From assembly GCA_022925895.1 (NCBI GenBank), contig JAKSYS010000591.1:1-39775 (forward strand): a stretch of DNA of 39,775 nt, read 5' to 3'. Numbering within the stretch: the first letter of the stretch is position 1; the number at the start of each line of letters is the position of its first letter. Positions 1-9,093 of the stretch are shown here, in pieces. The stretch comes from Fragilaria crotonensis (lineage: Eukaryota > Bacillariophyta > Fragilariophyceae > Fragilariales > Fragilariaceae). The notes under the pieces were generated by a model. The model made no database searches and was not told where the DNA came from. It saw only the letters and a program-made list of their open reading frames with translations. A program made the position numbers and the translations under genes.

Positions 1-208
1 CTAGTGTCTAAACGCCCGGGGGTTTCTTTAATTAATGACAAATCTGTTTTTTTAAAGATGGCCATTTTCGTACGTTTTGCAAGACGGTCGATGTACGTAT
101 TGTACCATCAACAACGCAAAATTTGACATTGACAATGGCCGATTGCCGTCGTCAATATCATCACACATCTAGCATAAGACTCATAAACTAACTATTGCAA
201 CCTATTCA

Positions 209-2575
209 TTATTCACCATGGCTCATTTCTAAGTGGGTGGGAAAGCATAACTTTCCTTTCTTTGTGTGGCAAATCCATGTTGTTGTCGTACACTCCAAGC
301 TATCTTCACAGAGCGAGCACATGAACGTTGTCAAACACTTACAGACTCGGCATCGGCCTTGAAGACTATATGGAAGTATATCCCCATTCACTGTTCGCTT
401 CTTCCTCTTTGTTGGGGTTAGGTGAGCTGATACTCCAGCTCTAGGATCACCCATTCGGTCAAAAATCATTTGATTCAGCTCGGCCCGTGGCGTCGACAAT
501 CGAAGTCGAACATTAGGCACATCCAATCTGTTGTCGATGAGTTCTTCAGCAAGCAATGTATAGAATGTCTTCTGCTTCTCCAACATTGCACTCTCGCCCT
601 TGCATTGACTGTATGCAAGCCATGTATCGACAACAATCATGGAAAACACAGTCAAGTTTACTCTCATCGACCAATTCTGGGTAACAAGCTTGTTTTCGAT
701 TCCAAGCGTGTCCTGTCGATGACGATTGTGGCGATCGATCATAGCGCACGTTTCATAGTAAACCTCAGCCGCTTTCGGTTGAGGCACCACCAAATCAACA
801 AGTTGCGGGTCGGCGTGATCATCACCAGATGCATCCTCAAGTTGCCTCCATCGCTGTCGTTTGTATGGACTCCCTTCCGCAAGCGAAGAACACGTTGCAA
901 TGAAGTATCGTCTCTGCCGATCCATCCAGACAAAGGCCATCATTTTTGGTTCACTATTCGTCTCGCCGCCTCTTGTTACCATTCCTCTGCGGTCGCCTCG
1001 ATTGTTCAGCTCCACTTGTGACAAGTATGGCATGGGATATTGTCGAGTGGCGGACTTCACAACTCCGATGAATCGCATGCCGTATCTCATCATCATGCGT
1101 GCGCTGGCACCGAAGCAAAGTAGGAGTCGCCACATACAATTCTATCGGTATGCATCCATGGCATGACTAAGTCTCGCATCACCTTTGCTCCATGCAGAAG
1201 TCCTTCTTCAGACATGATTTGTCCACTCGGCTTCGTCCATCAATGAAACATGTCGCGCCTCTTCCTCTGCCGTCTTCACAAGCTTCAAACGAAGCATGAT
1301 GCCGCTCGCTCCACAAGATGCACACTGAATCTCGCATCCGTTCTCTGGTTTCCTGTCGATTGCAACATACATAGGGAGGCCATGGTTGATCCAGTGGCCT
1401 CCTTTCCATACCAACGCGAGATGGATTCATCGACACAAATTCTCCTCAGACGGAGAAACGGTTGATGCGCGATGCTCATTGAACTCATGAACAAAACCGT
1501 CGACCAGTTTCCAACGATACTGCTCTGCAGTCATGTCAGCTGGACGGACCGGTGGCTGATCGCTGAATCGAATGCATCGCCAAAGGTCGTCGAAGCGGTT
1601 TCGAGAAAGGTTGGTCTTACCAAACAATGGAGCTGGAATGTACTTAGAGGTCGCAGTTGTAGCCCAAAGACTTCGACGATCGTCAAATTCAAATTTGCTG
1701 CCAGAATTACGACACCAAAGAACCTGAGAACCTCGCCTTTAGTTGTCGTGGGTTTTGAAAGCATCTCAAGCTGTCGTGATGTCAACCGAACAATGGACAA
1801 AAGGGATTGCGGAGGGACATACATAGAAAATAGTCAAGTCGTGACATTGTCTCGTCACCTCGGTCGCAGTCTTGCTCCAATAGGGTCCCACACAACTATT
1901 TCGAATGGACCACAGCCGACGGACGACCGGTCCATTTATCTCCTGTTCCAACAGAGACGGATCTGCTTCAAACCACTGGGTGTCGTGGAAAGTCAACGCT
2001 GCTGGGCTTTCATCGCTGTTTGTTATTTGTTGTGTGACACCAGCGGCTGCTGACGTGGGTGTTGCTGTCGTTCCAACTGCCATAGCAGTTCTGACACTGC
2101 TGGGGGTTGTTGCACTACTGCTGTGGTCATCTCGTCTCGCGGGCACTGCTTGTGGTGATTGCTGTTCTTGCACTCCTACATTAGCTTCTTGAGCGACAGC
2201 AGGAGCTGGCGATGCAACAGCAATCGGATTCTCACGTTGTTGGAGAATTACCTTCAACTCTTCGTGAAGTGCCGAGCATTCGACAGCCTTGACACTACGA
2301 ATGTTCAGCTTTCCTCGTTTGACTTCATTGTCACCGAAGAAGAAATCGGCAACAATAAATGTAGTGGCGCGGGATCGGCCAGGACGAGGAGCACTGTCTT
2401 GGCCAAATGCCACAACGACTCCTGGCACAACTTTTGTTTTTGCATTTGTCCCATAGCGACGACTGCATTCGGCGAGGGACGTGACAAACATTGCCTTTGC
2501 TTCAACTGAGGCACCAATGTAGAGTCTTGGGTCGTCCGGTGTGACTGGCATGATCAACACAGCTTTGAAAAGCAA
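209..2575 (-). pseudogene. piggyBac-like transposase, frameshifted
   Basis: This is read right to left on the minus strand. An open N-terminal part (2575 to about 1770) is rich in Ala, Pro and Ser. It is followed by recognisable piggyBac core pieces that switch frame several times. The first acidic motif CVDES (Asp near 1430) is followed by SRWYGK and, one frame over, by GLPMYVAIDRKPE and CGASGIML. The second is GDSYFASV (Asp near 1128). It is separated by a frame change from the long C-terminal frame (1135-209), which starts its homology at GMRFIGVVK and contains the third acidic motif AMIDRHNRHRQ (Asp near 735). A C-terminal Cys/His-rich finger (CxxC..CxxC..CH..CxxxH) ends near 215. The three catalytic aspartates can still be read, but at least four frame changes mean no full-length enzyme. 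Introns are unlikely because the frames abut or overlap. The family assignment is strong and the exact indel sites are approximate. Confidence 0.85.
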
Positions 2576-3055
2576 GGGAAGTGAGAAACGAAGCGATCAT
2601 GAAATAGTGGCGCACCAACAAAAAAACTCGCAAATTTTTTTCAAAGCTCCTTCAGTTTCATTGTCACAACACATGAAGCATCAAAAGTTAGAGATGACCA
2701 CCAGTTACATACCTTTTGTTTAAAGCACACTTCAGACAACTGTATTGGAGTGTATTGGCTCAATCAAAGTGAAAGGTAATGAAATCAATGCATTGATTGA
2801 CGCCTCGAATGCGTTGACGTTGTGTAGCATGTTTAGACTGCATACTATATATCCGGGTACATTGTGTTATTTTCCGACCCGAAAAACTCGAAAAAAATTG
2901 GCAACCTTTTTTTGCCCATTAACAGAAGTCAGGAACTGTCGCTTACTAAGATTTCCCCATTTGGCCCACGAGGTTTGACTCAATGGAGAACACATTCGCC
3001 TTGTTGATTTTGGTGCAAATGACAAAATGACGAAGTTGAGTAGAGGCCAAAAATT

Positions 3056-3101
3056 ATCTTTAATTAAAGATTTCACCACTGAGCGATCTTTAATTAAAGA
3101 T
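3056..3101. repeat. Subterminal palindrome pair of the piggyBac element
   Basis: The 16-bp palindrome ATCTTTAATTAAAGAT occurs at 3056-3071 and again at 3086-3101, just inside the right terminal inverted repeat. The left end has only a partial version. Repeated subterminal motifs like this commonly serve as transposase contact sites. That role is inferred here. Confidence 0.6.
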
Positions 3102-3121
3102 TTCGGGCGTTTAGACACTAG

Positions 3122-3468
3122 TACTCCGAGGAATGGAGTAGCTATTATATTCTGGCGTCGCTATCGGTAGCTCTACCGGTAGTTCGGTGCAATACAGTGC
3201 TACTGTATGTATTTGCAATTGTTGTACTCCGGAGTAGTACAACGCTACGTACGACGTACCGGTCCCATATTCCTACCTCCTTCTAAACTCATCATGTCGC
3301 CAGTCATCTCCACATTCATCTAGCTCACAGTGTACAATAGCTCACAGGCCACACCTCCATCTTCAGAGTTTCAATCTGCATAAAGTCAATGACATCGCCA
3401 TCAGTATTTAAAAGGTATCCCCAGAATGGAGAAACCGCAAAGGACGAAGTGCAAGTCGCCGTCGTCAG
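3122..3468. other. Intergenic, upstream of LRR gene
   Basis: No coding signal is seen. The stretch is rich in short GTAC/TAGTAC/TACTGTA words and contains a 12-bp palindrome tactccggagta at 3225-3236. It presumably includes the promoter and 5' UTR of the plus-strand LRR gene that starts at 3469. No clear TATA box was found. Confidence 0.4.
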
Positions 3469-4746
3469 ATGGACGAACGCAATATCTTGTTTTCGTGGAT
3501 TATTTCTCTGTCGGTGTGGCTTGTCATTGGTCTGACAATCTGGCGATCACAATCAACATCGACAATGAACGACACTCATTCTTTGAAATTGAAACGTCCT
3601 CCGTCGGAGCAAGATTTTGTCAAAATGCAAGGCGTAGCGGAAAAGCTGGAACGACTGCTGAATCAGAAAGACACCTTGCAGCAACAACAAAATCATGAGA
3701 TTACGATAATAATATCAAGACTTCGAACCGTATGGAACGAACACTCCGACCAAAGGCTCTGGTCTGCTGGTAATCCTTCTGATCGAGCTATTTACTGGAT
3801 GGCTGCATTCGACGAATATGACCAACTGTCTCTTCAGCGATACGCCATTGCCGTCCTTTTTTTCTTTACGTCTGGAGGAGACAACAGTTGGACCCGTTGC
3901 GCAGCTCCGACCACGGCAAAACCGACAAAACACAGCAGCAGCAGCAGCAGCAGCAGCAGCATTAGTGCCAGATTATCATGTTCAGGATCCTTACCGATCA
4001 TGACAACATGGTCGTCGGAATGCGACTGGTACGGGATCACATGTTCTGTGGATGGTCATGTCACTCGAATTGAGTGGACGTCCAACAATCTAGCATCCTT
4101 GGGATCACCAACGAATAATGCCAATCACTACTGGCCCGATGAAATTATTCTCCTACAGGATTTGGAACTGTTATGGTGGTTTGACAATCCGAGGCTACAA
4201 ATGAAATTGCCAACGTTCCTGGACCAAATGTCAAATCTGCAATCGCTCAGTTTGCATCGGACGAATCTCAAGGGCACGATACCCGAGTCAATGTATCAAT
4301 TGACCAACCTCATTTCCCTACGACTCTACGAAACTGAACTATCAGGAACGATCAGCACAGCAATATCCAATCTAAGTCCAAACCTTGGTTGGTTGTGGCT
4401 CCACAACACTCATCTTACCGGATCCATACCGACGGAATTGGGTACTTTGACACAACTTGAAGGACTGACACGTGAGTCTTACTGTATGTCTCCTTGAGCT
4501 GTATTTTCGTGTTCATGAATTGCACCTCATGTCATATTTCGTTCTCGCTGTTTGAATTTTTTTACACGGTCATTTCCAGTGTACGGAAACGCATTCTCCA
4601 ACGAACCACCATCTAATCTATGTGATTTGCAAAAGCTGGAAACATATTGGTCTGACTGTACAACAACCACAACGACAACAACGACGGGATTCCCATCATG
4701 CCAGTGTTGTTCTAAATGCTACGTCCGGACCACGTCAATAGAATAA
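3469..4746 (+). CDS. Membrane-anchored leucine-rich-repeat protein (2 exons)
   Basis: Exon 1 is 3469-4471. An intron (gtgagt...ttccag, 4472-4579, 108 nt) is followed by exon 2, 4580-4746, giving a protein of about 389 residues. The splice restores the LRR consensus (GLT|LYGNAFS) and leads to a Cys-rich tail (CQCCSKCY), which strongly supports the intron. Residues about 7-26 are one hydrophobic segment (signal anchor) after a very short N-terminus. A predicted extracellular part follows, with a poly-Ser run encoded by (agc)n near 3933-3962, then the N-terminal LRR cap WSSECDWYGITC, then four or five plant-type LRRs (LxxLxLxxxxLxGxIP) from about residue 245, then a Thr-rich linker. Such proteins resemble plant receptor-like proteins without a kinase; the ligand is unknown. 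Compared with the second LRR gene (23980-21447) it lacks a long cytosolic N-terminal tail. The frame is intact. Confidence 0.85.
4472..4579 (+). other. Spliceosomal intron of LRR gene
   Basis: GT-AG intron of 108 nt with donor gtgagt and a T-rich tract before acceptor ttccag. Removing it joins two LRR-consensus halves in frame. Reading through it would end the protein after a few non-homologous residues. Confidence 0.85.
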
Positions 4747-5137
4747 AACGATGTTGGAATCTCTATATATTATGAATGCCGTATCGCAACTATCATGGCA
4801 ACGTTCTTTTTGTCAGGATACCCCGACGTCTTTCTCTGATGGAGTAAAGACGTTTTGCGCACAACAAAGAGTGCCTTGTCGTCGCATTTCAATCGTCGTT
4901 GAGTGTACTCGGAGTACCCTGTACTTGTCCCAAACTACGTCAACAAAACAAAAAGGTTGGTGCACTCTCTGTACACTATAAACTTGTACATTTGCAACAT
5001 ATCATGATGGCCTTTTTGGGGGGTCAGGATACGCAGCATCTTCAATGGCATGAGGGTTGTTTGTTTTCCGCCGTTGTTGTATTACATCATGTCGCGGTTA
5101 CATGGACCTGACATTGGTATACAGGAGGCACAATTAG
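4747..5137. other. Intergenic between LRR and AOC-like genes
   Basis: No convincing gene. Bases 4838-4927 (gagtaaagacgttttgcgca...) match 10420-10512 inside the 11.3-kb element at roughly 80 percent by eye, so this is a dispersed repeat. The remaining short open frames show no recognisable domain. Confidence 0.4.
4838..4927 (+). repeat. Dispersed repeat, copy 1
   Basis: Shares the order of motifs gagtaaag-cgttttgcgcaca, tcgtcg-catttcaatc and actcggagt...gtacttgt with 10420-10512 in the same orientation. The repeat family is not identified. Confidence 0.5.
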
Positions 5138-5474
5138 TGATTGAAACTCAACATACGCAAATAGTGGTTTTAAAGATATAATGTGGAATATCTCAATTTC
5201 TACGTTTGATATGACCAACCTTTCATTATTTTCATGTTTGTTTCTCATTTTTTGGCTTTTGCTATCACTTTGCTATTTTATCCTATAAGTTTTCAATTAT
5301 GTTTCCTCGATTGTTTGTTCGCCCGTTGCTTGTTGCTGCTTCTTGTGCTTGACACCGCGAAAATTTGATGTTTAAGCACGATCTAATAGACGATAGAAAC
5401 AGTTCGAACAGAATATCCTGTGTCATACGAGAATTTGTCGGAAATGTGTCCCTTGGCGCCGAGAAAGTCACCTG
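5138..5474. repeat. Direct duplication, source copy (3' end of AOC-like gene)
   Basis: Nearly identical to 6767-7106 in the same orientation. It covers the 3' flank and about the last 90 coding bases of the AOC-like gene. The left edges match from tgattgaaactcaacat and the right edges stop at gtcacctg, beyond which the two sequences diverge completely. Confidence 0.9.
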
Positions 5475-5892
5475 AACCACCAGTGATGGTGTAATCACCA
5501 GTGCTTGTATCGTCGTTGAAATAGCCAGCTGCATTCAAGTTGCCATTGCACCCGTTCAGCCCCTGGAAGATTCCTTCACAATACCAAAATTGCTTTTCAT
5601 TCAGGCGTGTGCACAACTCGATACCAAAACCAACGACGGCCTGAATGGCTTCATCATCTGAGTCGTAAATGTCGCCAACTAGGGGCCAGCGCTGTCCTGC
5701 GCCAGTTGACGCCGATTCGGAACTAGCCACAATATCACCATTTGCCTCAATGAGAGGGCCGTTGAAAAGCTCATAAATGACAAAGTTACGGTTACTTGTG
5801 CACAAGGAGTTTTTAGGCTTCTTGGCCTGGGAGATGTTGAAGACGAGTTGAAGGAGGGCCAAAACGACAGCCAAGTGCGCGAGGACCTTCAT
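5383..5892 (-). CDS. Secreted dirigent/allene-oxide-cyclase-barrel-like protein
   Basis: Intact single-exon frame of 169 residues. Residues 1-23 form a signal peptide (MKVLAHLAVVLALLQLVFNISQA), so the protein is probably secreted. The mature part has the pattern FVIYELFNGPL..G.IVASSES and ends with GDYTITGGSGDFLGAKGHI...Y, typical of the eight-stranded dirigent/allene-oxide-cyclase barrel family. Two Cys pairs (CTRLNEKQFWYC, CNGN) could form disulfides. Family members in plants steer radical coupling or cyclise oxylipin precursors. In algae this family is largely uncharacterised, so the substrate is unknown. Three tandem repeats lie immediately upstream (5908-6067) and a TATA-like tatatat lies near 6126 on the far side of them. 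A truncated copy of the 3' end lies at 6767-7106. The fold call is moderately confident and the function is not assigned. Confidence 0.75.
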   Translation of the reverse strand: MKVLAHLAVVLALLQLVFNISQAKKPKNSLCTSNRNFVIYELFNGPLIEANGDIVASSESASTGAGQRWPLVGDIYDSDDEAIQAVVGFGIELCTRLNEKQFWYCEGIFQGLNGCNGNLNAAGYFNDDTSTGDYTITGGSGDFLGAKGHISDKFSYDTGYSVRTVSIVY

Positions 5893-5907
5893 TGCTTAAA
5901 AAAGGAA

Positions 5908-6067
5908 CTTAAGATTCGTTGACAGGTTTCGCTTGTTCGTTTTATGAACCAGCTTAAAAAAAGATCTTAAGATTCGTTGACAGGTTTCGCTTGTTCGTTT
6001 TGCGACCCAGCATAAAAATCTTAAGATTCGTTGACAGCTTTCGCGCGTTCGTTTGATGACCCAGCAT
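5908..6067 (-). repeat. Three tandem ~55-bp repeats upstream of AOC-like gene
   Basis: Units begin at 5908, 5966 and 6020 with cttaagattcgttgacag, followed by ttcg..cgttcgttt and a cccagc-like end. Spacings are 58 and 54 bp. The array ends 16 bp before the start codon, so it lies in the 5' UTR or core promoter of the minus-strand gene. It may carry a regulatory element. Confidence 0.85.
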
Positions 6068-6766
6068 TTGCACGTGAAGTTTACAGTATGCCCTCTAGAG
6101 GTGCTCAAGCTAGTTGAAGTTTTTGTATATATGGATCAATGGACGTCATTCATCTATGATTGAGAACGCGACCTCAATTGCTCCGCATCATCGATTGTGA
6201 TACAAATATATCTAATCAATTTCACTTTCTGTTTGTTTCACATCCAATTTTCCTTGTTTGTCAACGTGTTTGTTATAAATGTGAATTGATATTTGAGTTC
6301 TGATTCCTTAATATTAACATACCGATTTGCTTTCAGTTGGACAAATTTGAACGGATGCCTAACGCACGAACTTTTCTCCGCTTGGGGTTCCGAAATGTGA
6401 TTTGATGTTAGTGTTTTGTGTTACAAAACCTAGTAGTCTTCCGGTACAGTAGTACTGTACCTTTGGCGTGCAAATTTATGCACCGCAGGAAACAGATTCG
6501 TGATGATTCAAGAACACAGAAAACAGATTCGCAACGATTCAATATATTCACAGTCTTCACTCTTGTTTTTTGTGATAGCCGCTGAATTATGACGTACGCC
6601 TCCGGCTGCTGGCTTCGGAACTGGCTCTTCGTCGACTTAAGACTCCAGACTCCAGTATATTTTTGTCAAACTAAGTGGGAGGCACACCTATGGCATCAAA
6701 TATGACGTCATGGAAATCTAATCTTTGGGAATTCTAGCTTCAATTAAGCCAGATTCGGACAATATA
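6068..6766. other. Intergenic, promoter side of AOC-like gene
   Basis: No supported gene. A tatatat motif near 6126 could be the TATA box of the minus-strand gene. A short imperfect repeat (aacagattcg.gatgattcaa) occurs near 6489-6541. GTACTGTAC-type words occur near 6445-6460. Confidence 0.35.
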
Positions 6767-7106
6767 TGATTGAAACTCAACATACGCAAAAAAGGTTTTA
6801 AAGATATAATGTGGAATATCTCAATTTCTACGTTTGATATGACCAACCTTTCATTATTTTCATGTTTGTTTCTCATTTTTTGGCTTTTACTATCACTTGG
6901 CTATTTTATCGTATAAGTTTTCAATTATGTTTCCTCGATTGTTTGTTCGTCCGTTGCTTGTTGCTGCTTCTTGTGCTTGACAACGCGAAAATTTGATGTT
7001 TAAGCACGATCTTTTAAATAGACGATAGAAACAGTTCGAACAGAATATCCTGTGTCATACGAGAATTTGTCGGAAATGTGTCCCTTGGCGCCGAGAAAGT
7101 CACCTG
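6767..7106 (-). pseudogene. Truncated duplicate of AOC-like gene 3' end
   Basis: A copy of 5138-5474 with only scattered substitutions and small indels. It contains the last roughly 30 codons and the 3' flank but no start, signal peptide or barrel core. A tttaaa change at the old stop codon removes the stop (TAT-TAG becomes TAT-TTA-AAA). The right breakpoint after gtcacctg is sharp. This is a recent partial segmental duplication, not a functional gene. Confidence 0.85.
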
Positions 7107-7561
7107 TGGCTCTAATGATCGTTTTGAATGTACTGCGAGACATGAGACATGAGTCAAAGTTCCTGAACCCCCTGGTACGAGTACCCGGAGTATGTATGGT
7201 AGTACATATGATATGCTAGGTATTGATCGCTACAGTTTGATTCGTGGGAGAGTCGACAAGATGACTGTACGTGGTACTCCCTACCAGGTACTGTACTAAA
7301 GTAGCCGCATACCCGCTCTTGTTGGTACTGTAGTAGGAAAACCACGTGCACTCGAGTTCAATGACTTCGCCCTGCTTCCACGACGACCTGTAGTAATCTT
7401 GACGCTCCACAAATGTGTGTACAAGTGTACAGTGTATAGTCGTAACACACAGCAACTGTTCACTGTTTTATGTCACGAACTTCTCTCATGAAAACCGAAT
7501 CGATCACTGATATTTTGACAACCCGCTACATTCGTCAACAACAATAACCAACTACACTAAA
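7107..7561. other. Intergenic upstream of FIS1-like fragment
   Basis: Rich in GGTAC/GTACT words. Overlapping minus-strand open frames here show no domain or composition typical of protein. The last 60 bases (acaacaataaccaactacactaaa before ATG, broken here by AT steps) look like a 5' UTR. Confidence 0.3.
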
Positions 7562-7780
7562 ATGGGAGAAACCAAGGCCTCACAGAAGCAAGTCAAGGCA
7601 GAGTTTGATGCAAAGCTCAAATTGGCGGCGCCTTCCCGTGATATTTTGGAAGAATTAGCCATTGGAGCAGCGTCGAATCCAACTCCTGACAACACGTTTC
7701 AATATGCCTTTTGCTTGAGCAAATCGACAGAAAAGACCGAACTGCGTTACGCTGTCACCATATTGGATGGACTACCGTAG
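7562..7780 (+). pseudogene. FIS1-like mitochondrial fission protein, N-terminal fragment
   Basis: The 72-residue frame has the FIS1 N-terminal TPR-like pattern: a helix followed by PTPDNTFQYAFCLSKS and ELRYAVTILDGL, matching the family layout (F.YAW.LV.S....D...G...L..L). Normal FIS1 proteins are about 150 residues, with a second TPR-like half and a C-terminal membrane anchor into the mitochondrial outer membrane, where they recruit fission machinery. Both are missing here. Similarity stops at ILDGL. The stop codon TAG lies in the 8-bp repeat (7774-7781) that borders the 11.3-kb element, so the insertion abuts or truncates the gene. The missing half was not found after 19125, so other damage, or an intron starting at the site, is also possible. 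Confidence 0.65.
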
Positions 7781-7781
7781 T
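7774..7781. repeat. Left target-site duplication (accgtagt)
   Basis: 8-bp direct repeat, identical at 19118-19125, flanking perfectly inverted element ends. Because of the sequence, the duplication could also be described as 6 bp (ccgtag). Confidence 0.8.
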
Positions 7782-7793
7782 ATTAGATCATAA

Positions 7794-7813
7794 ACGTTAC
7801 TAAAGTAACGTTA
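7794..7813. repeat. Terminal hairpin palindrome
   Basis: AACGTTACTAAAGTAACGTT has perfect 9-bp arms around a 2-base loop, 12 bp inside the left end. The mirror copy is at 19086-19105 in the right end. It could be a transposase binding or hairpin-forming site. Confidence 0.7.
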
Positions 7814-8256
7814 CGCTGGTAGATTTTCACTGACTGATACTAAGTGCAACGAGACGCTCTACGCAAATCTAAAATACCCCTCTGAGGACAGCAGTACCTT
7901 CACGCGTAATTCCTACATAGTTGAATGGTATTTTTGATGATCCGGTAACGCTGTGGGTACTCAAAAATGGTACAGAAATGTTACTTCTGATCTAAGTAGA
8001 ACGTTACTCGAAAGACACTCTCTCGGTGGTTCTTCTAAGTTCTCCGGGTACTTCGGAGCACATACATGTAAAAGCAACAATAACAACAACAACAACGACA
8101 CCACCAACAACTGCATGCGAATCCACCTCCTCCGCCTCCTACAAGACAAGAATTCAAGAAAAGTGGCTTCTTGCTCCAGACAAGAAGGAGGATGATGCAC
8201 AAAGAATGGAGGCTACTCGTTTCCAGATATGGATGTTTGGAGTTTGGACGATCATT

Positions 8257-8785
8257 CCGGATGCCACACTGGTGCGATATCATCACAAACGAATTTTGAA
8301 GCAATGGCGTTGCGAACAATCTGAGTTGGCAGAAAGTTTCGGGGTGCTCTCTCAATCTCGGAGCTGTTTCAAATTTGTCATTTGGACCAGAATTGATGGA
8401 CTTGTGGTCCGATATGTGGTGCAGAAATAGAGTCCGGATGCAACACTGGTGTGATATCATCGCAAACAAATTTTGAAGAAATGGCGTTGCGAACAATCTG
8501 AGTTGGCAGAAAGTTTCGGGGTGCTCTCCGATCTCGGATCTGTTTCAAATTTGTCATTTGGACCAGAATTGATGGACTTGTGGTCCGAAATGTGGTGCAG
8601 AAATAGAGTCCGGATGCCACATTGGTGCGACATCATTGCAAACAAATTTTGAAGCAGTGGCGTTGCGAACAATCTGAGTTGGCGAAAAGTTTCGGGGTAC
8701 TTTCTCAATTTCAGATCTGTTTCAAATTCTTGAATTGAACAAGAATTGATGGACTTGTGGTCCAATATGTAGTCAAGAAATAATG
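8257..8785 (+). repeat. Left subterminal 177-bp tandem array (3 units)
   Basis: Units start at ccggatgc, positions 8257, 8434 and 8610 (periods 177 and 176). Each contains gcgaacaatctgagttgg, agaattgatggacttgtggt and a terminal atatgt..tgcagaaata-like segment. The third unit is the most diverged. Confidence 0.85.
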
Positions 8786-9017
8786 CAAGTGGACAGATGT
8801 TGAGTTGGGAAGGGACATGGTAAAATCTCGTCCATCGTGTAGTGGGCACTAGTAGCTAGTAGTTATTAGGCACTTGCCATATGCACATATCGTACAATTG
8901 TCCGCCGTGAACAGTCCTGTCAGACGTATTTTGCAGTGCTTCGTCGCGTGCGTACATTCTGTACCGGACCCTATGGTAACATCCTGCGTTATTATATTTC
9001 CTAGTTACTCTCGTAGT

Positions 9018-9093
9018 ATCCTACTATATCATAAATTAATTGTGTGCGTGCGTGCGTCCGTCTGTTACGGAGTATGACCACTCTGGGGTACTG
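9018..9093 (+). repeat. Direct repeat with 14298-14381, copy 1
   Basis: atcctactatat(c/t)ataaattaattgtgtgcg... to ctctggggtactg is shared almost identically with 14298-14381. The difference is mainly in the number of gtgc/gcgt steps. Confidence 0.85.

Larger units (their letters stand above)
1..3121. mobile_element. piggyBac-type DNA transposon, degraded
   Basis: The first 18 bases (ctagtgtctaaacgcccg) are the exact reverse complement of 3104-3121, so the segment is bounded by perfect terminal inverted repeats. The minus strand between them encodes a piggyBac-type (DDE_Tnp_1_7) transposase in several frames. Subterminal palindromes ATCTTTAATTAAAGAT lie at 3056-3071 and 3086-3101, and a related tttctttaattaat sequence lies near base 25. 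The outer 4 bp are CTAG on both sides, so either the inverted repeat is 18 bp, or it is 14 bp flanked by a CTAG duplication. The canonical piggyBac target TTAA is not present at the right edge. The left flank is outside the window. The element is probably immobile because its transposase is broken. Confidence 0.88.
7782..9025 (+). repeat. Left long terminal inverted repeat
   Basis: Pairs with the reverse complement of 17790-19117. The terminal roughly 280 bp align almost without gaps to 'cggagcac'. The 177-bp array follows, then 8940-9025 (gcgtgcgtacattctgtacc...gtagtatc) matches the complement of 17795-17890. A (aac)n run lies near 8078-8096. Short open frames here are repeat shadows. Confidence 0.8.

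Noticed and set aside
5896..6108. 70-codon minus frame upstream of the AOC-like gene
   Set aside because: Translates the three tandem repeats; no other support.
7154..7455. Two overlapping minus-strand open frames
   Set aside because: Tyr/Ser-rich products that simply translate the GTAC-type repeats.
8026..8849. Several open frames in the left arm on both strands
   Set aside because: They repeat the same residues every 59 codons because they translate the 177-bp array, and the arms are non-coding on the other side.
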